Part shown: one piece after another, positions 1 through 4,853 of the stretch
Position numbering within the stretch: the first letter of the stretch is position 1
Layout of the letters: every line of letters begins with the position of its first letter
Source: Actinomycetota bacterium
Lineage (GTDB): Bacteria > Actinomycetota > Actinomycetes > Actinomycetales > Microbacteriaceae
Assembly: GCA_009703445.1 (NCBI GenBank)
Contig: WLGA01000079.1
Coordinates: 1-5,235 of the forward strand
Direction: 5' to 3'
DNA: 5,235 bases
Notes under the pieces: model-generated
The model's database searches: none
What the model was told of the DNA's origin: nothing
Seen by the model: only the letters and a program-made list of their open reading frames with translations
Program-made: the position numbers and the translations under genes

Positions 1-177
1 GCTGTTCAGGGTGGTGTCGGAACCGTGACCGGTTCGATGATCGGTGGTGTGATTCAGGGTGTGCTTGCAAACGGTATGAACCTGAACTCAGTCGGTATCG
101 ACTCTCAGATGACCGTCAAGGGCCTCGTTCTCTTGCTTGCAGTTGCTTTCGACGTGTGGAGCAAGAACCGCAAGTGA
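1..177 (+). CDS. Sugar ABC transporter permease, C-terminal end (XylH/GguB type), partial
   Basis: The reading frame is open from the first base and ends with TGA at 175-177, leaving the last 58 residues of a protein whose start lies before the window. The visible part has a glycine-rich segment (GTVTGSMIGGVIQGVLANGM), a short polar stretch with the MTVKG motif, then a hydrophobic helix with LVLLLAVAFDVW and a basic tail SKNRK. A Gly-rich helix, then NGM, then VKGLVLLLAVAFD, then a basic end is how inner-membrane permeases of the BPD_transp_2 family (xylose XylH, GguB, MmsB) finish. The family works with a periplasmic or lipoprotein sugar-binding protein and a double ATPase subunit, which would be expected upstream. 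The exact sugar cannot be told from this tail. A strong terminator follows, so the gene is probably last in its operon and unrelated to the genes to the right. Confidence 0.85.
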   Translation, partial: AVQGGVGTVTGSMIGGVIQGVLANGMNLNSVGIDSQMTVKGLVLLLAVAFDVWSKNRK

Positions 178-192
178 CCACCAGCAGCCCAA

Positions 193-224
193 AGGAAAAC
201 GCACCCCTCGGGGTGCGTTTTCTT
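193..224. terminator. Strong, probably bidirectional, rho-independent terminator
   Basis: Bases 193-206 pair with 211-224 around a 4-base loop (CTCG, 207-210). The core GCACCC/GGGTGC is flanked by an A-run on the left and a T-run on the right, extended by a G-C pair, a G-T wobble and an A-T pair. Reading rightward, the stem ends in TTTTCTTATTT, a good U-tract, 16 bases after the stop of the sugar permease. Reading leftward, the complement of the left flank gives a T-rich run (TTTTCCTTT), so the same hairpin can stop the leftward dehydrogenase operon, whose stop codon lies at 255-257. It therefore insulates two convergent transcription units. Confidence 0.9.
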
Positions 225-254
225 ATTTGCCTGGAAGGTAGCGGCCGGGCGCAA

Positions 255-1034
255 TCAGTCCTTGAGGAACATGCTTGCGGCGACTCCGATAACCAACTTC
301 ACTGGCATGAACTTCGAAAGGGTGGACATCGCGCCATTGCGGCCTCCGACAATCACCGATGGTGATGACTTGGCAGCGTCAAGTGCCTTGAAGGTTGCCG
401 AAATGACGTCAGAGATAGGCGCAAGGCCTCCAGACGGCTTTGCTCCCGCAACGTTGAAGAAGTTTGTCGCCGTAGCTCCAGGGCTCACGGCTAGAACGCG
501 CACACCGGTGTTCTTGGTTTCACCCCAGACTGCAGAGGTGAATGACAAGACAAACGCCTTGGTGGCTGCGTAGACGGCCATCCCAGGCACCGGCTGGTAT
601 GCGGCGGTGCTAGCGATGTTGACGATGGCGCCGGAGTCGCGCTTCAGCATGGCTGGCAAGACAGCCTGGGTTAGGTCGACGAGGGTCAACACGTTAAGGG
701 TGATCTCATCCTTGACCAGCTCTCGATCTTCCTTCGCGAAGCGGCCGCTGGTGCCGAAGCCGGCGTTATTGATGAGGATGTCGGTCTCTACCTTGAGTTT
801 CTTCAGTTCGCTCATCAGTTTGGTGCCTGATGTTGGTGACGACAGGTCTAGGGCAACTGCGTTCACGACAACACCGTGAGCCTTGGTGAGTTCCTTGGCT
901 AGTTCGTCAAGTGCATCCTTGCTGCGGGCCACTAAAACAAGATTGGCTCCACGCTTGGCTAGCTCTCTCGCATACTCGACCCCAAGGCCCGAGCTTGCGC
1001 CGGTTACGACTGCGGTTTTACCTGAATACTTCAT
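255..1034 (-). CDS. Short-chain dehydrogenase/reductase (SDR), classical type
   Basis: The product is 259 residues, normal for a classical SDR: a soluble cytoplasmic NAD(P)-dependent oxidoreductase with a Rossmann fold. Visible motifs in order are the nucleotide-binding TGASSGLG (11-18), the structural NNAG (89-92), the catalytic-tetrad Asn in LNV (N114), the catalytic Ser in IAS (S142), YAATK with catalytic Y155 and K159, and PG (185-186). An Arg in VAR (R37) after the second strand suggests NADP(H) preference, which is an inference. A GTG at 1064 is in frame 10 codons upstream, but ATG 1034 is preferred: AAGGAG lies 9 bases before it, and the Rossmann strand starts 6 residues in, as usual. 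The C-terminal part (VKLVIGVAASMFLKD) is hydrophobic, as in the DltE/YqjQ-like group of SDRs. The substrate is unknown. It follows the XRE-cupin regulator by 63 bp and may be co-transcribed or have its own promoter, so its link to the guanidino module is uncertain. Confidence 0.92.
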   Translation of the reverse strand: MKYSGKTAVVTGASSGLGVEYARELAKRGANLVLVARSKDALDELAKELTKAHGVVVNAVALDLSSPTSGTKLMSELKKLKVETDILINNAGFGTSGRFAKEDRELVKDEITLNVLTLVDLTQAVLPAMLKRDSGAIVNIASTAAYQPVPGMAVYAATKAFVLSFTSAVWGETKNTGVRVLAVSPGATATNFFNVAGAKPSGGLAPISDVISATFKALDAAKSSPSVIVGGRNGAMSTLSKFMPVKLVIGVAASMFLKD

Positions 1035-1043
1035 GACGGTTAT

Positions 1044-1049
1044 CTCCTT
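1044..1049 (-). promoter_or_regulatory. Shine-Dalgarno site that fixes the SDR start
   Basis: The leftward strand reads AAGGAG here, followed by 9 bases and then ATG at 1034. This is a near-ideal ribosome binding site. It lies inside the coding region that would result from the longer GTG start at 1064, so it argues for the shorter 259-residue protein. Confidence 0.8.
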
Positions 1050-1063
1050 TGACGATGGCTTCA

Positions 1064-1078
1064 CTCTAAGGCCTAGAG
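1064..1078. repeat. Near-perfect 15-bp palindrome upstream of the SDR gene
   Basis: Bases 1064-1078 read CTCTAAGGCCTAGAG: six of seven positions pair about a central G, the one mismatch being A1069 against C1073. It begins 29 bases upstream of the SDR start codon and 19 bases beyond the stop of the regulator gene on the transcribed strand. The size suits a small repressor dimer site. It has no T-run after it in either direction, so it is a poor terminator. It does not resemble the longer palindrome at 2335-2353, so it would not be a second site for the same regulator. It could also be chance. Confidence 0.35.
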
Positions 1079-1097
1079 ATGAATTCCAGCTGTGCGT

Positions 1098-1637
1098 TTA
1101 AGGAGCTGGGGAGAGAACCCAGAGAACTTCGATTGGCTCCTGGCTTGGATTGCGCCAGGTGTGCGGGTCTCGACCTCGGAAGGTCATAGCGTCTCCGGTG
1201 TTCAAGAAGTGATGATCGGGGCCAAGGGTCACTTCTAGCTGGCCGCGCAGGACGTAGACGAATTCAACTTCACAGTTCAGAGCGTAGAGTTCCTCGCCTC
1301 CCGATCCACCAGGGGCAATCTTCGAGTGAAGCACTTCGATGCTGCTTTGGTCGCCCGATGACAGAAGGAACTCCTCTGCGTCGGAGCCGCCGAAATTGAT
1401 TTGTGCTCCGTCCCCAGCTCTAACTATGGCTTTGGCCGGTGCATCGAAAAGTTCACCTACCTTTAGGCCCACCGCTTGGCAAACAGCAACTAGTGAGGCA
1501 ACCGACGGCGATACCTGGTCGCGCTCAAGCTTGCTGACGAAACCTTCGGTGAGCCCGGCTGCCGCCGCTACCTGCCCAAGCGTCAAGCCGCGAGCCAACC
1601 TAGTGGCTCTGATGCGAGGTCCGATAGGGATTTCCAT
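1098..1637 (-). CDS. XRE-family transcriptional regulator with C-terminal cupin domain (PuuR-like architecture)
   Basis: The product is 179 residues, the usual length for the HTH-cupin class. Residues 5-62 form an XRE/HTH_3 domain (IGPRIRATRLARGLTLGQVA, then the recognition segment around GLTEGFVSKLERDQVSPS and a closing VGLKVGELF). Residues about 104-175 form a small-molecule-sensing cupin_2 barrel (FVYVLRGQLEVTLG; then GDAMTFRGRDPHTWRN with H159 and N163). E. coli PuuR, a putrescine-responsive repressor, has this architecture, and many relatives control amine or amino-acid breakdown next door. The start ATG lies 3 bp after the stop of the cyclase-family gene with no clear Shine-Dalgarno, so translation is probably coupled to that gene. 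It likely represses the two divergent operons through the palindrome at 2335-2353, controlling itself as part of the leftward operon. The effector is unknown; a substrate or product of the neighbouring ureohydrolase is the natural guess. Confidence 0.92.
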   Translation of the reverse strand: MEIPIGPRIRATRLARGLTLGQVAAAAGLTEGFVSKLERDQVSPSVASLVAVCQAVGLKVGELFDAPAKAIVRAGDGAQINFGGSDAEEFLLSSGDQSSIEVLHSKIAPGGSGGEELYALNCEVEFVYVLRGQLEVTLGPDHHFLNTGDAMTFRGRDPHTWRNPSQEPIEVLWVLSPAP

Positions 1638-1640
1638 AGG

Positions 1641-2306
1641 TTATGCCGACTGAATCGCGACGGCACGCACGGGAGCGCCATCGATGCCGATGAATTTCAT
1701 TGGAAGTAACGAAATTGTTGGATTTGCAAAGTCGATTGCGTCGAGATTTGTGAGGTTCTCGCAAATCACACCGCCCACCTTAGCGATGAGGTGGTGGGCA
1801 GGGAAGCCAACGCCGGGGTGGTCATCATCAGGCGTTTCATCGATATTGATTGCGTCGAGCCCAAACGTCAGCACGCCTCGCTCGATTAGCAACGACACCA
1901 GGTCGGCGTTCAAGTATGGATTGTTGAAGTATTCATCCGTGCCATAGAAACGACTCCAACGCGTCTTGAAGATTGCGATGTCACCGCTCTTGATGGAGTC
2001 GAGCTGGGTGCCGAGAGACTCGATTGTTATTTCTTGACGAGCGGAGAGTTCGCCGCAATCAAAAACCACCGCCGGGCCGACGAACAGGCTCAATGGAATC
2101 TCGTCGATTTTGATTCCGGCATCGTCAAAGTGGAACGGTGCATCGACATGGGTCCCCGATTGGCTACCCATACTGACGCTCATCAGATTGAAACCATCAC
2201 GCTCGATAGTTGAATGTTGCTCTAGGTGCGGAACTGGGTCACCTGGGTAGACCTGGGTTTCGGATGTAACCGGGTGCGAGAGATCTACGACACGAACTAT
2301 CTTCAT
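1641..2306 (-). CDS. Cyclase-family metal-dependent hydrolase (kynurenine formamidase-like fold)
   Basis: The 221-residue product is full length for the cyclase family (PF04199: KynB, isatin hydrolase and many uncharacterised amide hydrolases). Visible are DLSHP (8-12), YPGDP (20-24), the metal motif QSGTHVDAPFHF (49-60), GDIAIFKTRWSRFYGT (108-123), GLDAINID (149-156), H171 in PAHH and E183 in CENL. Matching spacing to the KynB site (His, +4 His, +2 Asp, +4 His; distant His and Glu 12 apart), H53, D55, H59, H171 and E183 are present, but the first His ligand is Gln (Q49). It is probably a soluble hydrolase of a small amide, formamide or lactam-like ring. There is no sign of kynurenine genes nearby, so KynB function is not assumed. 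It is the first gene leftward from the divergent control region and has no visible Shine-Dalgarno; an AATAAT -10-like box close to the ATG suggests a leaderless transcript. Family assignment is firm, substrate unknown. Confidence 0.9.
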   Translation of the reverse strand: MKIVRVVDLSHPVTSETQVYPGDPVPHLEQHSTIERDGFNLMSVSMGSQSGTHVDAPFHFDDAGIKIDEIPLSLFVGPAVVFDCGELSARQEITIESLGTQLDSIKSGDIAIFKTRWSRFYGTDEYFNNPYLNADLVSLLIERGVLTFGLDAINIDETPDDDHPGVGFPAHHLIAKVGGVICENLTNLDAIDFANPTISLLPMKFIGIDGAPVRAVAIQSA

Positions 2307-2314
2307 AAGAACAA

Positions 2315-2320
2315 ATTATT
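2315..2320 (-). promoter_or_regulatory. Candidate -10 box of a leaderless leftward promoter
   Basis: The leftward strand reads AATAAT here, five of six matches to TATAAT. A start site at the usual distance falls at about 2306-2308, on or beside the ATG of the cyclase-family gene. No good -35 box is seen at 16-18 bp spacing, where the palindrome 2335-2353 lies instead. The absence of a Shine-Dalgarno before that ATG fits leaderless initiation, which is common in Actinobacteria. The assignment is from inspection only. Confidence 0.4.
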
Positions 2321-2347
2321 GCCTATTGGTAAAGATGGGAATAGCAT
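2319..2347 (+). promoter_or_regulatory. Candidate rightward promoter of the permease-ureohydrolase operon
   Basis: TTGCCT (2319-2324) and TAGCAT (2342-2347) are separated by 17 bp and match the sigma-70-type consensus at three or four of six positions each. Transcription would start near 2354 and give a leader of about 36 bases that includes a proper Shine-Dalgarno before the permease ATG. The -10 lies inside the palindrome 2335-2353, so a bound regulator would block it. The match is moderate and other -10 choices (for example CATAAG at 2351-2356) cannot be excluded. Confidence 0.4.
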
Positions 2348-2353
2348 TCCCAT
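2335..2353. promoter_or_regulatory. Perfect inverted repeat, probable operator of the XRE-cupin regulator
   Basis: ATGGGAAT-AGC-ATTCCCAT is a perfect 8-bp-arm inverted repeat with a 3-bp spacer. It lies near the middle of the 83-bp region between the divergent cyclase-family and NCS1 permease genes, overlaps the best rightward -10 candidate, and sits just upstream of the leftward -10 candidate. A dimeric HTH regulator is encoded as the second gene of the leftward operon, so one site could control both directions. There is no T-run and transcription in either direction is only just starting, which argues against a terminator. The link to the regulator is inferred from position and symmetry. 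Confidence 0.7.
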
Positions 2354-2378
2354 AAGTAGTGCAGTGTCGCATTTATTG

Positions 2379-2384
2379 AAAGGA
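2379..2384 (+). promoter_or_regulatory. Ribosome binding site of the NCS1 permease
   Basis: AAAGGA lies 5 bases before the ATG at 2390, acceptable Shine-Dalgarno spacing. It supports the 494-residue start and contrasts with the divergent leftward gene, which has no such site. Confidence 0.65.
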
Positions 2385-2389
2385 TCGCG

Positions 2390-3874
2390 ATGTCTAACGC
2401 AGCTCCAGCCTCTAAGCCAAAGATCACCGAAATCGAAGGCTTTGGAATCGATACGATTCCTGACTCAGCTCGCACCTCAACCCCATGGGATCTATTCCGA
2501 ATCCAGTTCGGTGGAGCAAACACCTTCGCGACCGTTCTATTGGGAACCTTCCCGATCGCATTCGGTCTTTCTTTCTGGCAGGGCGTTGGCGCGGTTGTGC
2601 TCGGTGTCTTGGTAGGAACCATTTTCTTGATGCCCATGGGCATCTTCGGCCCTCGCACCGGCACCAATAACGCGGTTTCATCAGGTGCTCACCTTGGTGT
2701 GCGCGGCCGCATCGCAGGCTCATTCCTTTCTTTGCTAACAGCAATCGCGTTCTATTCGATCTCCGTCTGGGTGGGCGGTGACGCGCTGGTAGGCGCATTC
2801 GTCCGACTGTTCGGCGCAACCGACTCACAAGGCTTGAGAATCGCTCTGTATGCGTTGATCGGCCTCATAGTTGTCGTCGTAGTTGTCTACGGATACCAAT
2901 TCATGCTTTTCGTAAACCGAATCGCGGTTTGGCTCAACACAGTGTTGATGTTGCTAGCGGTATTCGCCTTCTCGGGAACCTTTGACGCCAACTTCGCAGG
3001 TGCTCCAACCGAACTTGCGCTCGGCGGTTTCTGGCCAACCTTCATCCTTTCTGCTCTGATTGCGATGTCAAACCCAATCTCATTCGGTGCGTTCCTGGGC
3101 GACTGGTCTCGCTACATTCCAAATGGCACTTCAAACGGCAAGCTGATGTTGGCTACCTTCGCCGGCCAGGCAATGACCCTCATCCCATTCATCTTCGGTG
3201 TTGCAACCATGACTTTGGTAACCGGTGGCGACTATGTTGTCGGCTTGATTGGTGCTGCACCAAGCTGGTACGCATACATGATTATCATCGTTGCGTTCGT
3301 CGGCGGTCTGTCAACCGGAACTACTTCGCTATACGGTACCGGCCTCGACTTCTCATCCGTGTTTCCTAAGTTCACCCGCGTTCAGGCAACCATCGCAATC
3401 GGTTCGGTTGCTTTCATCTTCATCGTCGTCGGTCGCCTATTCACCGACCTGCTGGGAGCTGTGAACGGCTTTGTGGGTGCGATTGTTGTAACCACCACAC
3501 CATGGATGATCATTATGGCCATCGGCTTCTGGAACCGTCGTGGATGGTACAGCCCGGCTGACCTTCAGATCTTCAACAAGGGGATGACCGGCGGTCGCTA
3601 CTGGTTCTCTAACGGAATCAACTGGCGTGCAATGTCGGCGTGGATCATTTCAGCATTGCTCGGTCTTCAGTTCGGCTACTACCCACCGGTGATCGTCGGT
3701 GTCTGGAGCGGCGTCGCGGGCGGAATCGACTTGAGCCTCGTTGTCTCGATCATTTCAGCAGCGGTGCTCTATGTCGGTGCTCTTCTAATCTGGCCAGAGC
3801 CTGAGTACGCATTCGGCCCTAAGGGTCCTCGCATCGGCCGCACGGCCAAGGGCAACATCCCAGAAGTTAAGTAG
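2390..3874 (+). CDS. NCS1-family nucleobase/hydantoin-type permease (purine-cytosine permease family)
   Basis: The 494-residue product is an inner-membrane secondary transporter of the NCS1 family (PF02133), which carries cytosine, purines, allantoin, hydantoins, thiamine precursors and similar compounds with H+ or Na+. A polar N-terminus (GIDTIPDSARTSTPWDLFRI) leads to GGANTF (41-46) at the first helix, then GPRTGTNN (87-94), the family-typical DWSRY (238-242), and NWRAMSAWI (411-419) before the last helices. About twelve hydrophobic segments are seen, roughly at 47-63, 66-86, 109-130, 150-168, 171-194, 213-237, 253-278, 292-311, 334-352, 357-380, 414-433 and 446-467, with a polar C-terminal tail. 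A run of six valines (161-166) lies in one helix. It is first in the rightward operon, 7 bp before the ureohydrolase, so its cargo is probably that enzyme's substrate or precursor. The family call is firm; the cargo is not readable from sequence. Confidence 0.93.
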   Translation: MSNAAPASKPKITEIEGFGIDTIPDSARTSTPWDLFRIQFGGANTFATVLLGTFPIAFGLSFWQGVGAVVLGVLVGTIFLMPMGIFGPRTGTNNAVSSGAHLGVRGRIAGSFLSLLTAIAFYSISVWVGGDALVGAFVRLFGATDSQGLRIALYALIGLIVVVVVVYGYQFMLFVNRIAVWLNTVLMLLAVFAFSGTFDANFAGAPTELALGGFWPTFILSALIAMSNPISFGAFLGDWSRYIPNGTSNGKLMLATFAGQAMTLIPFIFGVATMTLVTGGDYVVGLIGAAPSWYAYMIIIVAFVGGLSTGTTSLYGTGLDFSSVFPKFTRVQATIAIGSVAFIFIVVGRLFTDLLGAVNGFVGAIVVTTTPWMIIMAIGFWNRRGWYSPADLQIFNKGMTGGRYWFSNGINWRAMSAWIISALLGLQFGYYPPVIVGVWSGVAGGIDLSLVVSIISAAVLYVGALLIWPEPEYAFGPKGPRIGRTAKGNIPEVK

Positions 3875-3881
3875 GAGTTAA

Positions 3882-4853
3882 ATGACCAACCAAGTGCCCC
3901 GCACAAATTCGGGCGACAAGATTGGTCAAGTGGATGCAACGGTTGTCCCTCGGTTCGCCGGGGTGGCAACCTTTGCTCGCTTGCCTCGCATTGATGAAGT
4001 CGACAAGGCTGACATCGCCGTCGTAGGCATTCCGTTTGATGCGGGCACCAGCTATCGCCCCGGAGCGCGTTTTGGCCCTTCTCACATTCGCGAGTCTTCT
4101 CGATTGCTTAGGCCTTACAACCCAGCCCAGGATGCGAGCCCATTTGCTCTCGCCCAGGTTGTAGATGCCGGCGACATCGCGGTTAACCCGTTCAATATTG
4201 AGCAGGCGGTTGATCAAATCGAAGCAGGCGTGGATGAGCTGATTGCTGACGGCAAACGTCTTGTCACCCTTGGCGGCGACCACACCATTGCCTATCCAAT
4301 CCTGAAGTCGTTGCACAAGAAGCATGGCCCAGTGACCGTGATCCACTTCGATGCACACCTAGACACTTGGGATACCTATTTCGGTGCACCTCTCACTCAC
4401 GGCACCCCATTCCGTCGTGCGAGCGAAGCCGGATATCTCGATTTGGAATCTTGTCTGCACGTTGGCATTCGAGGGCCGCTATACGCGAGCACCGACCTTT
4501 CCGACGACCAGCGTCTTGGTTTTGAAGTAATCACCAGTGTCGACATGGATACCCTCGGCGTTGCCGGTGTGATCGCGAAAATGTTGAAGCGCGTGGGAAA
4601 CAAGCCGGTCTATGTCTCAATCGACGTAGATGTTCTCGACCCAGCTTTTGCTCCGGGAACCGGAACTCCAGAGATGGGTGGCTTGAGCAGTCGCGAGATG
4701 CTGGCCATTCTCCGGGCCCTGGGTGCGGTGAACTTGATTGGCGCAGACATAGTTGAGGTTTCGCCCCAGTATGACTCAGCTCAAATCACCGGTTTCGCCG
4801 CCGCGCACATTGCCTACGAGCTGATCACCTTAATGGCGAAGGGCCTCAAATGA
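3882..4853 (+). CDS. Agmatinase-family ureohydrolase (agmatinase / guanidinobutyrase-like)
   Basis: The 323-residue product belongs to the arginase/agmatinase superfamily (PF00491), cytosolic binuclear Mn enzymes that hydrolyse a guanidino group to an amine plus urea. All six metal ligands are visible: H134 in GGDHT, D157, H159 and D161 in DAHLD, and D248 and D250 in SIDVD. Other family motifs are GIPFDAGTSYRPGARFGP (49-66), THGTPFRR (172-179), the LDPAFAPGTGTPE loop (252-264) and E292 in VEVSP. Length and the PGARFGP motif place it with agmatinases and guanidino-acid hydrolases rather than arginase or formimidoglutamase. Which guanidino compound it uses (agmatine, guanidinobutyrate, guanidinopropionate, guanidine or another) cannot be told. 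AGGAG lies 4 bases before the ATG, overlapping the permease stop, so the two are co-transcribed and probably coupled. The next gene overlaps its stop. No arginine decarboxylase or urease is in view. Confidence 0.93.
   Translation: MTNQVPRTNSGDKIGQVDATVVPRFAGVATFARLPRIDEVDKADIAVVGIPFDAGTSYRPGARFGPSHIRESSRLLRPYNPAQDASPFALAQVVDAGDIAVNPFNIEQAVDQIEAGVDELIADGKRLVTLGGDHTIAYPILKSLHKKHGPVTVIHFDAHLDTWDTYFGAPLTHGTPFRRASEAGYLDLESCLHVGIRGPLYASTDLSDDQRLGFEVITSVDMDTLGVAGVIAKMLKRVGNKPVYVSIDVDVLDPAFAPGTGTPEMGGLSSREMLAILRALGAVNLIGADIVEVSPQYDSAQITGFAAAHIAYELITLMAKGLK

Noticed and set aside
262..1101. Open frames on the + strand of 103, 90 and 72 codons
   Set aside because: They lie opposite the SDR gene, which has all the motifs of its family; their products are low-complexity Ser/Ala/Arg-rich sequences with no recognisable domain.
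1086..1109. Inverted repeat CCAGCT...AGCTGG around the stop codon of the regulator, considered as a terminator
   Set aside because: The stem is only 6 bp with a 12-base loop and no following T-run on the transcribed strand; it overlaps the coding end and is probably chance.
1339..1947. Open frames on the + strand opposite the regulator and hydrolase genes (104 and 87 codons)
   Set aside because: They are antisense to two well-supported genes, and the products show no domain and no ribosome binding site.
1641..2306. Naming the hydrolase kynB
   Set aside because: No tryptophan 2,3-dioxygenase or kynureninase gene is nearby and the first metal His is Gln; only the fold family is supported.
2307..2389. 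Riboswitch (for example guanidine-sensing) in the leader of the permease operon
   Set aside because: The predicted leader is only about 36 bases, and the only strong structure is the palindrome at the promoter. No known guanidine riboswitch features such as ACGR loops in paired hairpins are seen.
2226..2615. 129-codon + strand frame crossing the divergent control region
   Set aside because: It overlaps the start of the cyclase-family gene on the other strand and the permease start in another frame, and its product is not protein-like. The palindrome and promoter signals explain this region better.
2870..2890. Run of valine codons in the permease, considered as a small repeat or slippage site
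   Set aside because: The codons are mixed (GTT, GTC, GTA), the run lies in a membrane helix and the frame continues normally; it is ordinary hydrophobic sequence.
3867..4358. 163-codon - strand frame within the ureohydrolase gene
   Set aside because: It is antisense to a gene with all six metal ligands; the product has no recognisable domain.
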